Shown here: in pieces, positions 25,701-35,400 of the stretch
Position numbering within the stretch: the stretch's first letter is position 1
Layout: each line of letters opens with the position of its first letter
NCBI RefSeq assembly: GCF_041381155.1
Contig: NC_091141.1
Span: 27,091,828-27,155,827, forward strand
Length of the DNA: 64,000 nt
Origin: Argopecten irradians
Lineage: Eukaryota; Mollusca; Bivalvia; Pectinida; Pectinidae
Reading direction: 5' to 3'
Translations under genes and position numbers: made by a program
The notes under the pieces: model-generated
What the model was told of the DNA's origin: nothing
The model's input: the letters and a program-made list of their open reading frames with translations, nothing else
The model's database searches: none

Positions 25701-27161
25701 CTTAGAAACGCAAGGGGTTGTCTCAGAACCGAATTTAGAAAAAAAATATTGAAAAAAACTTTATTATTTTTTTTATACTCAAATGTATATTTTTTAACTT
25801 GCATTGTCAGCTTTAAGATATTATATTTTCTCTTTTTCCTAACTAAATTTCTTCTTCCTAACGACTCCCTTGACACCATCTCTTAGTTGGCAGTCTGTTC
25901 TTGAGTCTGTGTAGAGTCTCCTACACGCGATATGATGAGTGTTGCGAGTGCTAGGGAATTATGGTATTTGTGTTTGTGATGTGTCAGGGATTCACGATGC
26001 ATCCAAGTTATTTAAGGTGAGGCTCTTAATCTAACTGGCCATGATGAGAGTGACCACGTGATAGTATGCTTGCTTGACCTTCCCACACGTCATATAAACA
26101 GCAAAGGCCTTTCAAAAAATGAGGACAACTTTCATCATATGCGACGTGCAGGAAGATCTTATCTGGCTCCCGGACTAAAAGACTTGCAAATGTCATATCT
26201 GTCAATCTATGACTCAATGATAGTAGGTTTATCTCCCTTTACCCGATTATGTATGAATCTGAGATATATTTCCAAGTTATATATTAATATCGATATCGGT
26301 ACTGTAACAATCCCACATACACTATTCATTATACATGTATGTAACAAGAAAACCTTAATGCTCCGCATCAATATTTGCCTGTCAACGCTTCTTTTGTTAT
26401 GCCTTACCTGATTAGTGTTGAAAAAATAAAACTTGTGCTACATATTATAATTGCACTATTCTTTTTTATTATATTGCTCTGTATTCTGCATGTGTTACGT
26501 CACATAAATTGGGTAATGTGAAGCTATATATCGCTTCTAATTTAGCGTATCAATAAAATATGACTGAATATATTATTAATGAGATTTAATGAACATATTT
26601 GAAAAGTATTATACTTATAACATTTTAACAATATTTTCGTATAATGATGATATTAAACTAAACTTTATAATCACTTCCTTTTTAAATAACAATACCCATA
26701 GCTCCGCCAAATTGCACATTTACATATATTAACATAACATGACTGGAACATATTGTACATAGTTACTTCACCCATTGTAATAGTATCAATTACAATTCGG
26801 TAAACCCCCCTTTGGACCCATGTGTATAAATCCCTGTACAGAAATAATGATCACACCTGTCATTTGGTTCTCACGAGTATGTTAATCTCAGACGACTAAA
26901 GGGATGACCAAACTAATGCTTGGAATAATAATTGTTCCATTTTATATTCATTATCATATTTCTTTGCGCTTATTTGAATTTTAAAATTAGAACAAAGAAA
27001 CAAAACCCCAAATTAGTTGCTTGGGAGTGTCCCTAGACATTACCTCCAGTCCTTGCGTGCACTCGGTTGTAAGTCAGACATTCACAGGATCCGGAAACGC
27101 TCGCTGCAGAAGTTCCACGAAAAACTAAACTTAAGACTGAAAGAAGTGTCACTGGTTTCAT
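13772..27161 (-). CDS. Secreted SH3b-like + i-type lysozyme, paralogue 1
   Basis: Six minus-strand exons: 27161-27044, 23453-23332, 21916-21802, 19128-19091, 17294-17183 and 13977-13772. They give 711 nt and 236 residues, and all joins agree in phase at GT/AG borders. Residues 1-20 are a signal peptide. Residues 26-97 resemble an SH3b domain (VHARTGAG, GEC, DGYHWHEL, WVAGDFL) that may bind cell-wall peptides. Residues 98-118 are a Ser/Gly/Asn-rich linker. Residues 119-236 are a destabilase (GH22i) domain with CLDCIC, HESGC, WDV and SCGYFQLKEEYW. Glu133 and Asp144 sit at the catalytic positions of i-type lysozymes, so hydrolysis of bacterial peptidoglycan is expected. The final exon has the typical C-x3-C-V-Q-x-Y-M and GPQGCH segments. 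It has no stop or frameshift and looks functional. It is divergent from paralogue 2 at 32455-39098. Confidence 0.93.
14240..14420 (+). repeat. SINE-like repeat, 3' part
   Basis: This is a diverged plus-oriented copy from 'gtgcgaccgagttgggtgtg' through the block with 'gcattataaaaagggaagg' to 'cctcccaaaac'. It lies in the last intron of the minus-strand lysozyme, next to an opposite-facing copy. Confidence 0.6.
14436..14980 (-). repeat. SINE-like repeat, nearly complete copy
   Basis: This copy runs in reverse, from the TTTG-rich tail and 'agccagggtcatgtaaggac' through 'acattatactgacaacgggc' to 'atcatgcaataggggcagca'. At more than 500 bp it is one of the fullest copies in the window and is useful as a reference. 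Confidence 0.75.
15206..16725. mobile_element. Large foldback element with about 715-bp arms
   Basis: Arms at about 15247-15969 and 16014-16725 are near-complete reverse complements. The arm ends are 'ttaaagttgtatggtctat' and its complement; the inner ends are 'caaatatcaaatgttt' and its complement. The 44-nt loop (15970-16013) is itself a diverged inverted copy of the left flank at 15206-15249. Mirror-image reading frames in the two arms (sharing TSVSAHVFVYVFLLA) come from the symmetry and are not evidence of a gene. It sits in the last intron of the minus-strand lysozyme. Confidence 0.85.
16940..17150 (+). repeat. SINE-like repeat, 5' half
   Basis: The copy contains the 'tttcttcttcctgacacccc', 'gtcccctggtcgggacacac' and 'ctataaaagtgg' blocks. 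It is truncated near 17150, about 30 bp downstream of lysozyme exon 5 on the opposite strand. Confidence 0.6.
17516..17668. repeat. Inverted repeat with 57-bp arms
   Basis: The arms at 17516-17572 and 17612-17668 contain 'atagattttttttatgttat' and 'ctgagtgt' with their complements, around a 40-nt loop. It could be a MITE. It lies in an intron of the minus-strand lysozyme. Confidence 0.75.
22085..22535 (+). repeat. SINE-like repeat
   Basis: A plus-oriented copy from 'gtacctgccgtccttattcc', through 'ctgggttctgtccccctgtc' and 'ggcggcatgcttcaat', to 'cagttaataggacg'. It lies in an intron of the minus-strand lysozyme. Confidence 0.65.
24100..24236 (+). promoter_or_regulatory. TATA box and splice donor inside the TTAA element
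   Basis: 'ccatatataaac' at about 24101-24112 is followed, after about 120 nt, by an ATG at 24220 and a consensus donor (CAG, then gtgagt) at 24234/24235. The exon would encode only MKPCQ. No acceptor or downstream coding exon was found on the plus strand. Confidence 0.2.
24532..25606. repeat. Inner inverted repeat with about 512-bp arms
   Basis: The arms at 24532-25043 and 25092-25606 are reverse complements with few differences, around a 48-nt loop. Opposed near-identical 75-codon frames (24645-24872 minus and 25264-25491 plus) come from this symmetry. Confidence 0.85.
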
Positions 27162-27164
27162 TGT

Positions 27165-27242
27165 AGACTGGCTGTCGATAAGCAAAAGACAGCTGAAATG
27201 AAATCTTATCTTTCTGATTGCTGTCTTATCTTCTAGATAACA
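27165..27242 (-). promoter_or_regulatory. GATA-motif cluster upstream of minus-strand lysozyme
   Basis: Within about 80 bp upstream of the ATG at 27161 there are at least three GATA-type sites (AGATAA or TTATCT, around 27204-27240) and a further 'cttatcg'. The sequence just before the ATG also contains 'tttcatttcag', and the plus-strand paralogue has 'tttctttcag' at the same place. Both genes may therefore have a 5' leader intron, which would put the true promoter further upstream. Confidence 0.35.
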
Positions 27243-27344
27243 ATTGACATAATTCAATAATGAAATTTAAGTACTTTTTAGTTTTTAATTTCGCGAAGAG
27301 AAATGTTGGCGATTATTTCAGTGATACCGACTTGCGGGTAGTTT

Positions 27345-27595
27345 GTTTGATTAGTTAATTAACGTCCTATCGACAGCCAGGGCCATGTCAGGACGGCCTA
27401 CGAAGTATGCGGTGGTGTGTAGTATGAAGTGCGTGGTACGTGTTTTGAGAGATTGCGGTATATTCGTGTTGTGCTTTCTTGCCCCATTATACTAATTATG
27501 GGCGAACCAGTCGTCCCACACCCTTAACACTGAGCATTAAGCAGATACAGAAATTACAACATTTATAGACTAGTGTGTCTCGGCCAGGTATGGTA
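27345..27595 (-). repeat. SINE-like repeat, reverse copy
   Basis: It begins at the 3' end ('ctatcgacagccagggccat') and continues through 'tatactaattatgggcgaac' to the tRNA-like 'gtgtgtctcggcca' block, where it is truncated. It lies upstream of the minus-strand lysozyme. Confidence 0.65.
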
Positions 27596-28016
27596 TAATA
27601 TATTAATGATAAGAATTTTAGGGTTTGAGATTTGGACTAATATATAATTATCTACATTTACATGTGCGGCTTTCAAGTATGTTACAATGTGTAGGTCAAG
27701 CACAAGTGTTTCTTATTTACAATAGCATGTAAAGCTTTATTGGATACCATCTTCCGTTAGGGTCATTGTAAAACTACTAATTACATAGCCATGTTGTTAA
27801 TTATGATACAGGATAAGTCCTAATGATTAACCATGTTTCCCCATGTTTATACAGAAGCTACATTGGTATCAAATGTTTCATACCCAAATATTGACATTTG
27901 TTATCCTGGTGTACTGCAATATTAAGGTCTTTCATGGGTAACGAAATCGTAACAAATCGGGTATTTCCGTTGCGCTTCGGAATTAGGGGAATCACCGTTT
28001 GAATTGGGCGCGTTTA

Positions 28017-28070
28017 TTTACCCCATACTACCCCATACTACCACATACTACCCCATACTACCACATACTA
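28017..28070. repeat. Decamer tandem repeat
   Basis: About five copies of 'ccccatacta' / 'ccacatacta' occur in a row. Confidence 0.85.
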
Positions 28071-28279
28071 TTGTTTTTTAGTCATTGTTGATTGAATATG
28101 ACATAATATTGCTATTTTTGTATTACTTGAAGAATATTAGTAGCAATATTTTATAAGATTTTTGTACCTCTGTACATAGTCGACTCTTAAGACTCCAATA
28201 AACGTATCGTACCATCCACCCAATCTGCGTTGGTGTTCTACATTTCCACAAGATACATTTATACAAGCTTTTCAATATT

Positions 28280-28440
28280 ACACAGGGGACATAACCCAGA
28301 GCGTACCTCACTAGATTGAGGCGGAGTCAAGGAAGGCGTTAGAAAGGAGAAAGTGACAGTAGTAAGGAAGATTAAAAAATGATAAGTTCAAAAAATTGAG
28401 TCGCTTTTTACGATTATAACGCCCTATCCGCAGGGCCGCT
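28280..28440 (-). repeat. SINE-like repeat, 5' end fragment
   Basis: Reverse copy: 'acccagagcgtacctcac' through 'tcgctttttacgattataac' to 'gccctatccgcaggg'. Confidence 0.55.
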
Positions 28441-29024
28441 TTCGGTGAGAAATATTCACACCAGTTGCATTCTCAAACAGTAATAAGCTGCTAAATTGTA
28501 TGTAGGTTATCTTACTGGTCATTCTCTCCATTTCATTCGCGGGAATAAGCTTGGCCGCAAATATAACGAAATTTGATTTCCGCGAATAAACAACAACTAT
28601 TATACAGTATCTCATTTGTATGTTGCAGCATTATGCGGATACCGATCGTGATAGCTATCTGTAAGGGCAAGTAATATTTACATTGCATTGAAGGATTAGT
28701 TTAAAGTAATGGTAATACAAATAAAATATATATCCAGTTTTTTATTACTCGCAGGAAAACTAGGTATTATCTGATATCGCTTAAATTTTCAATTGTTTTC
28801 TGGTATACCCTGGCCGAAACACCTTAAAAGTGGTAGTTTCTACTTTCTGCTTGGCACTCAGCATAAAGAGAGTGGAACGACTGGCACGCCCGATGTCAGT
28901 ATAATGTGACCGGGTTGGGTGTGATGTTTGGTGTCGCCGGCGGCCAACTTCAGTTACAAAACACTATTCCGTCTTTGCATATTACAGAGTTAGCTCCCTT
29001 GCGGGTAGGTATCGCTCATTATTT

Positions 29025-30189
29025 TATATTTACACTTGCTAGGCTTGGTCACTATACGCTAATACTAGCCGATTTTGTTAACTATAACTGCATGGTAACA
29101 TTGAACTTTGAACTTGCGTAAGGAAATGTTCTGTGCAACGTAAAAGGACTACTTTTTTTTACATTTTGACGCAACATTACGTGTATATTGTTGTTTTTCA
29201 TAGAATTTTGGAAAAATAAAAACAATATATACATGTTTTATATTTATATATGATTCAAACAATTTTAAAATTAACAATTGTATAAAGAAACGGAAAAATA
29301 TCCCGACCGGGGCGACGTGCTTTCATTTTTGTTAAAAATGATGGGTGTCAAATGTAAACATTACCTCTGTGCCTATGTTCGTCCTACGATCGAGCCTTTG
29401 GGGTGGACGGGTGTGAGACCCTCTGATAGAGGTAAGTTATAAACATATCCTCTTGTCTTTGTTCTTTGAGTATTTAATCATGTGTATTATAAAACATGCA
29501 CCGCTAATAATCTACGTGTTGACAGTTCCGCGTCACCACAAATACATTGTATCCATCGAACACAAGTGAATTTGTTTCATCTATCGATGGCGATATGGAT
29601 CTAAGCGTAGATTTTATAATCACATGGCTCCCAAGGATGTAATATCGTCAAGTCAGACGACATCTCAAACACATTGAGCTACTTGAAAATCGGTGTTTTG
29701 ACAACTTCGGCAAATTAAAGTGTGTAAGCGTGCGTCAGCTTCGCCTCGCTGCACAATAACGGTCACCGAGTTCACACATGTGGCCGTGTACAAATTCTTT
29801 ATGTTATTACGCTATATATTAACTTTTAGCAAAATTGAATATATATTTAAAGTTCTGATCTGATTAAATAAAATTGTCTCTGAAATTTACTTTGTTTGTC
29901 ATGTTTATTTTACACTAAAATAATGAACTTTTTTGTCGTCGCGGATGAATAATTCTACCTTACGTGAAGCGTCATCATTCGCTGTTCAATTGAGTATGCT
30001 CCTCCCACTTTTGACCGACTTTTATTGAATAATTACATCACTTTCAAATGACGATTTTTTTGCATAAAATATAAATAAAAAGTCGTGTGACTGTAAATAT
30101 AGGGATTGGATTTCGTTTTTATGTTAACCATGCTTGTATGGAGCAATTGCTCCATACAAGCATGGTTAACATAAAAACGAAATCCAATT
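29025..30189. mobile_element. About 1.17-kb insertion inside the MITE
   Basis: This sequence separates the left and middle MITE pieces. It has no reading frame of note. Its right end is a near-perfect 100-bp palindrome (30097-30196). A GC-rich stretch at about 29380-29430 ends at a donor-like 'gag, gtaagt'. Exact borders are uncertain by several bases. Confidence 0.45.
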
Positions 30190-30196
30190 CCTATAT
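30097..30196. repeat. Near-perfect 100-bp palindrome, no loop
   Basis: The two 50-bp halves are complementary with one mismatch. The centre is 'gagcaattgctc'. It can form an uninterrupted cruciform or hairpin. Confidence 0.9.
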
Positions 30197-30251
30197 GAGC
30201 GCAATTCACGCCGTTTTCTCCGAAAAGTATAACGTTACGCTCGCAAACACA

Positions 30252-30984
30252 TTTATTTCATTTCATTTCAAAATATTTTTATTATATCATTAGATTTAAT
30301 AGGGATTGGGCAGCAGGCTATGCCTATATAAGCCCTCTCCCTGTGGATACATACATGTACATCTCAAAATCATATATATAATATACGTAATTTTACAGAC
30401 AATATTGAAATTAAATATATATTTAGGATACACTTGTAAGTAATACTATGATAACACTCCAATAATGATCAGGTATAAAAAGCATGTTAAGTATATATAT
30501 AAATACATGTATATATGCATACCTATGTTTTTGTTTATAGTTAAAATGTGGATACTGTATAGCCAGATAATGATAAGTTGAAACTTATAATGGATTCATA
30601 TCAGTTCAATATATACAGTTTCTTGATTTAAATCAGTTGATATTTGAATTTAATTTGAATTTGGTTTTGGATCCCTCAATATCAATCCCACACAAGCTAT
30701 TCCTAGTGGCCGGGCAGTACTATAAAGTCCATAGTGTTACCACTGAGTACTGATCCTAGTCATGAATGTCCAGAAAAAGAGCCATGCTGAGGGAGTATAT
30801 TAAAGCATATGCATATGAATTAATTATAACATTGGAAAAAATGGGTTTATACATAATGTAACATAAAAATATGAGTGTTCTAAGGGTTTACCTATGATCT
30901 ACTCCTGTCAAAGAACTTGGTACAGACAAAGGATAAAACTTGTAATATTATATCTAGGTAATTCATTATAATGAAATGTAATAT
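30252..30984 (-). mobile_element. 733-bp retroposed element with 10-bp target duplication
   Basis: The 10-base CGCAAACACA flanks both sides (30242-30251 and 30985-30994). Read on the minus strand, the insert ends in an A-rich tail ('gaaatgaaatgaaataaa'), the signature of target-primed retroposition. Its 3' region ('gggcttatataggcatagcc') resembles sequences at about 21650 and 49620. No protein is encoded. Confidence 0.65.
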
Positions 30985-31439
30985 CGCAAACACATGATGT
31001 CACAATCAATACCTACCTGCAAGGGCAGATATCTCTGTAATATGCAAATACGGAATAGAAAGGGCAAGAGTTCTACTATACAAGAAGACACAAAACGAAT
31101 ACACCGCAGTCTCCCAAAACACACCAGCTCTCTGTGCTTATACACGCAACACACTGCTTACGTGGGGAGACCGGCTTACATGACCCTGGGTGTTAATAGG
31201 ACGTTAATTTAATCAAACAAACATATAAACATAATCTTTCGGTTAAGCTTAATTAATAATGATTAATCTACATCACATTATCATCAGCTGATGTCATGTT
31301 GGAACAGTGTTCTATTTACGATTTCTTATAAATTGTAAAATTTTGTTTGTTTATTGCATAAGGATATTCATGAAATCATTCTGCCGAAGATATGCATATT
31401 TCTACAAACGGGCAGACACCGTGTATTGTTGGTTTATTA

Positions 31440-31830
31440 TGCTCAGTTTCATTTATGGCCTGTCTCAACTGTGTGCATTGTTTTTGGAGACTGCGGTATA
31501 TTTGTGTTGTGTTTCCTTGAAAAAGCTTTTTTATAGTGATGTCTTCTTGATTCACGCTTCACCCGCTCACTTTATACTGACAACTCCCTTTAAGTTAATC
31601 ATTAAACTGAGAATCTACCACTTTCATAGAATATGGTGTATCTCGACCAGGGAACAGAACCCAAAGCCTTCCTCTAGGGCAAACGTTCATCTCAATTCCA
31701 AATTTGAGACTGTGTCAAGGGAGACGTCACGAAGAAAAGTCAAGTAGGACGAAGATAATATCCTAAATTTAATCGCCTTTTATGGAATAGGGGCAAATTC
31801 GAACGCCCTACCTGTAGGGTCGTTATGAGT
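31440..31830 (-). repeat. SINE-like repeat, reverse copy
   Basis: Blocks 'ggagactgcggtatatttgt', 'tatactgacaactccc' and 'gcccctattcc' (complemented) appear in the order expected for a reverse copy. The 146-codon plus frame over this region is chance. Confidence 0.6.
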
Positions 31831-32454
31831 GGTATTCTAGGGAAGTAACAAATAGCGTTCCAAATGACCAATACTGTCCAGTGGTAAACGATGCCAAAGA
31901 TTAAAACCATTATTCGACTGCATCGGTTTAGTTTATATGCTCTCAATCTAACATAAATCAGATATTTTATTAGTGTACATAGATAGTGTTATAAAAGGTT
32001 TGATGATAATTAAATGAATTTGCACCGACTTTGAATTTGTCTTATGATGCAATTGATGCCATTTTGAGGCAACAACAATCTTTAAAACCAAAGCACACAA
32101 TTTGTTCAACAACCTTTCAGCAGAAAAACAAGACAAGATTCCAAATATAGTCACTCGTAATTTTTGACAATCCCTAAACAAACCTATTGACCTATCACGT
32201 AATACCGCCAGGCGCACTAGGTTCCGTTTTAATGAAGACAGAAAGGAAAGCCGAAAATTCAATAGGCAATGGTAAGCCAATAGGACAACAGGTAAATTGT
32301 GTGACTTATCTGTGTGGAGGTAAATGTCACGTTTATATCTCTTCACGACTTAGACCTCTTGGGGTCTTATCTGCTTCCTGGAATATGCAGGTGTGTATTA
32401 TCGTGTCTCTTCTTGTGTAACCGCCACAATACAAAGTTTCTTTCAGCCATAGAC

Positions 32455-35400
32455 ATGTTACCAAAGTTACTGTGTTTTTTTCTTCTTGTTGGGATCACCT
32501 CAGCAAGTTTATCTGGTCACATCGCATCTGGAACATGTGTTTGTCTCACAACGAGTGGCGTGCATGCTCGTAATGGAGGTGCAGTATTCATTAATGAAAT
32601 AATGTAGATTTCGTCATCAAGTCTTCTTTGAGCTTCATATCGCATTGTAGTTTAAAATGGGAATGCAAAACATGATTGAAAAGTTTGTAGAGTTGCAAAA
32701 AATTATTAGCTAACGTTCGTTAATTCTACACTTATATCATCACCTTCTGGACAATTAAGTTAGTATAAATCAAGTATAAAATAAATTCTCTTGACACTGG
32801 TCATACAATGTATCCCGCTGGCGTCATAATTATCGCGCGTTGGTTGACTACCACTGCGCCAGACGACAAAGAGTGAACATTTTTCTTCACAGTCAACATA
32901 GATTACGTAAGGAATCCTTCATTTGTTTGGTGGTGCTACATAATTTTAGGCCAATATTTTGTGAAAATGTTCAGTCTTTATTTTACGTTGATGTCCTCGC
33001 TTATTGCATAGCAGTGAGCTCTGTGTTGGATCCAACAAGAACTTTGGCACAGTTTCATTTTCCAGACTCCAATACCTGCTGTCTGTATACCGTTATTGCA
33101 TATTACAGAGTTATCTGCGATAGCAGGTAGGTGTTGATTATGACGTCATATGTTTGCGAGCGTTACGTTCACACTTTCCAACGACGAGAAAATGACGTGA
33201 ATTTCGCTCCCAAAAAATGGCGTCACAATGGTTACCTGCCGCATGGGAGGTACAATAATGTAACTCTATAATATGCAAAGACGGAATAATGTGACCTGGT
33301 AACGTGTTACATGCTTATAGCGTGAGATAGGCACAGCCTTTTCATTTTCATTGAGCAAGAGTCCCTTGCTCATTTTTTTCTAGTTTATTAGTATTTAGGA
33401 GAGGGTTTTTATGATGAAAAGGATGTAACGACTGGTGATTGTTATGCATTATGTTTATTTAATATTTTTTATGAAATTTTCAAAACGTCTTTCAACATGT
33501 ATGTGGTCTAAACAAATAGCCCAATCATATTGCATAAGCTACAGTTGATCGTCTTCAAGCAAATGATATTATAATATTTCTCTCCATGATTAAAATGTAA
33601 ATAGATAAACAAAAGGACCATTCATCCATTTAAAGCTGGTCTAAGCCATTCTGTCGTGGCCACCTTGGGCTCCGGTGAGTGCTACAAGTTTAATGGAGGG
33701 ACCCTGACACACGACGGATACCATTGGTACGAACTTCAGGACGTGCATGGACATCACGTGAGTTCCAAACACGCTTGAGAAATAATAATGTCTTGATGAA
33801 ATAATCCTATTAGTCCTCTGCCGGTGAAACCTGAGGGGACGATAGTGTTTGTTCCCGTCCGTTTTTTTGTGTGTCCAGATTTCGTTTCCAGACGATAACT
33901 TGAAAAAACATCAACGGATTTTAATCAAGCTTCACACAATGGAAGTATTTGAGAAAATACAGCTTGGGATTGAAATTGGGGTCCAAAGGTCAACTATAAA
34001 TGTCACTGTAACTAAAAATAGATTGTTTCACAAAATATTAGTTTCCAGACGACATTAACTGATTTTGATCAAACGCATTGTTTCCCTGATGAATTAAAAC
34101 ATGTTTTAAGCAAATGAAAAATGCTCGTTACATATGTATTCCATTATCCTCGTTAGATGGCAATGTAGGTTTCCCATAAAGATATCTCATCAATCCATGT
34201 GTATGTTAATATTGAATTATTGTTTGTGGTGTTTTATCCCCCGCCTTCTCCGAAACGTGGATATTAATTTTGGTTCGTCCGTCTGTCTGTAACACTTCGT
34301 TTCCGTGCAATAACTGTAACAAATGTAAACCGATTTTCTTCAAACTTAGTGACAAGGTTAAATGCCTTTAGGGGTCGGCCAAGTTCGTCAAGACTGTCGA
34401 TGGACCTTATTTAGCGGAGTTATGGCCCTTTGAATTACTAAAAACGTCATTTTCTGCCATTTCCGTGCAATAACTGTAACAAATGAAAACTGATTTTCTT
34501 CAAACTTGGTGACAAGGTTAAATGCCTTAAGGTCTCGGCCAAGTTCGATCGCGACTTTCGATGAAGCTTATTTAGCGGATAAATGAACTTTTAAATTACT
34601 GAAAACGTCATTTTCTGCCAATAACGTGCAATAAGTGTAACAAATGTAAACAGATTTTCTTCAAACTTAGTAACGAGGTTAAATGACTTAAGGACTCGGC
34701 CAAGTTCGATCGCGACTTTCAACGGACCTTATTTAGCGGAGTTATGTCTCTTCGCTTAAATAAAAAAGTCATTTCCGTACAATAAGTGTAATAAATATTG
34801 ACCTATATTTTCTTCAAACTTGGTAACAAAGTTGAATGCCTTAAGTGCCAGGTTCGATCAACTCTTTCAGCGGATGTTATTTATTAGAGTTATGACCCTT
34901 TAATTTACTACAAATGTCGTTTTTCTGCAGTTTATGTGTGATAATTAACAAATGTTAAATCTAATATTGTTAAAACTTGGTAACAAATTTAAATGCCTCA
35001 AGGGCTTAGCCAAGTTCAATCGCCACTTTTGGCAGAGTTATGGCACTTTGATTTATCCTTACAATAACTGTAATAAATATTAACCGATTTTCATCAAACT
35101 TGGTAACAAAGTTAAATGTCTTACTTCCGAATAATATTTTTCAAGTTTTAACTAAGGTTAAACCTAACCTCAATAATGTATACCTACAAAATGAAAGCGA
35201 GGGATGGAAATTCCACGAATTTGCTTGTTAAATTTGTATTTGTATAATTTCTTACAGAGGGTATGGGTTGCCGGAAACTTCCTCAGTGTATCTTCCTCAT
35301 CACACTGTAGTGGTAGTTCCACAGGGTCAGGAGCTGCCGTTGGTACCTTTGCGACAGGTAAGACACCCTCAAAGTTCCAGGGGTTACTATCACTCGTTAC

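Larger units (their letters stand above)
23631..25812. mobile_element. 2.18-kb non-autonomous DNA transposon with TTAA duplication
   Basis: The ends are a perfect 20-bp terminal inverted repeat, AGCTGACAATGCAAGTTAAA and its complement, inside longer imperfect terminal repeats of about 190 bp (23631-23820 and 25624-25812). TTAA directly flanks both ends (23627-23630 and 25813-25816) and the insertion interrupts a SINE copy. A TTAA duplication is the hallmark of piggyBac-type transposition, but no transposase frame is present, so this would be a non-autonomous passenger. The interior holds a second inverted repeat (24532-25606) and a promoter-like segment (24100-24236). Family assignment is inference from the target site alone. 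Confidence 0.7.
23560..25890 (+). repeat. SINE-like repeat split by a 2.2-kb insertion
   Basis: The SINE start ('ctgcccctattgtatgatcg', then 'gcgactaaattta') ends at 23630. The next SINE block ('ttctctttttcctaacta', then 'aacgactcccttgacacc') resumes at 25817. The gap is filled exactly by the element at 23631-25812, flanked by TTAA on both sides. Confidence 0.75.
28965..31056 (-). mobile_element. Palindromic MITE, copy interrupted twice
   Basis: Pieces of one reverse-oriented MITE lie at 28965-29024 (terminus 'ttccgtctttgcatattaca'), 30190-30251 ('cgcaattcacgccgttttct') and 30985-31056 (ending 'atatgcaaatacggaa'). Put end to end they make one MITE unit. The two gaps are separate later insertions of about 1.17 kb and 733 bp. 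A TA flanks each outer end. Confidence 0.65.
28800..31230 (+). repeat. SINE-like repeat split by a MITE and further insertions
   Basis: The SINE runs from 'ccctggccgaaacacc' (about 28808) to 'acaaaacacta' at 28964. It resumes at 31057 with 'tagaaagggcaagagttct' and continues to 'gttaataggacgttaa' at about 31210. The interruption starts and ends with MITE termini. Confidence 0.7.

Noticed and set aside
29380..29432. GC-rich segment with a donor-like end, considered as an snRNA or first exon
   Set aside because: It matches no small RNA I know, contains no start codon in a useful frame, and lies inside a mobile insertion.
31307..31747. 146-codon plus-strand reading frame
   Set aside because: It overlaps a reverse SINE copy and is a hydrophobic, Cys/Phe-rich chance translation without exon signals.
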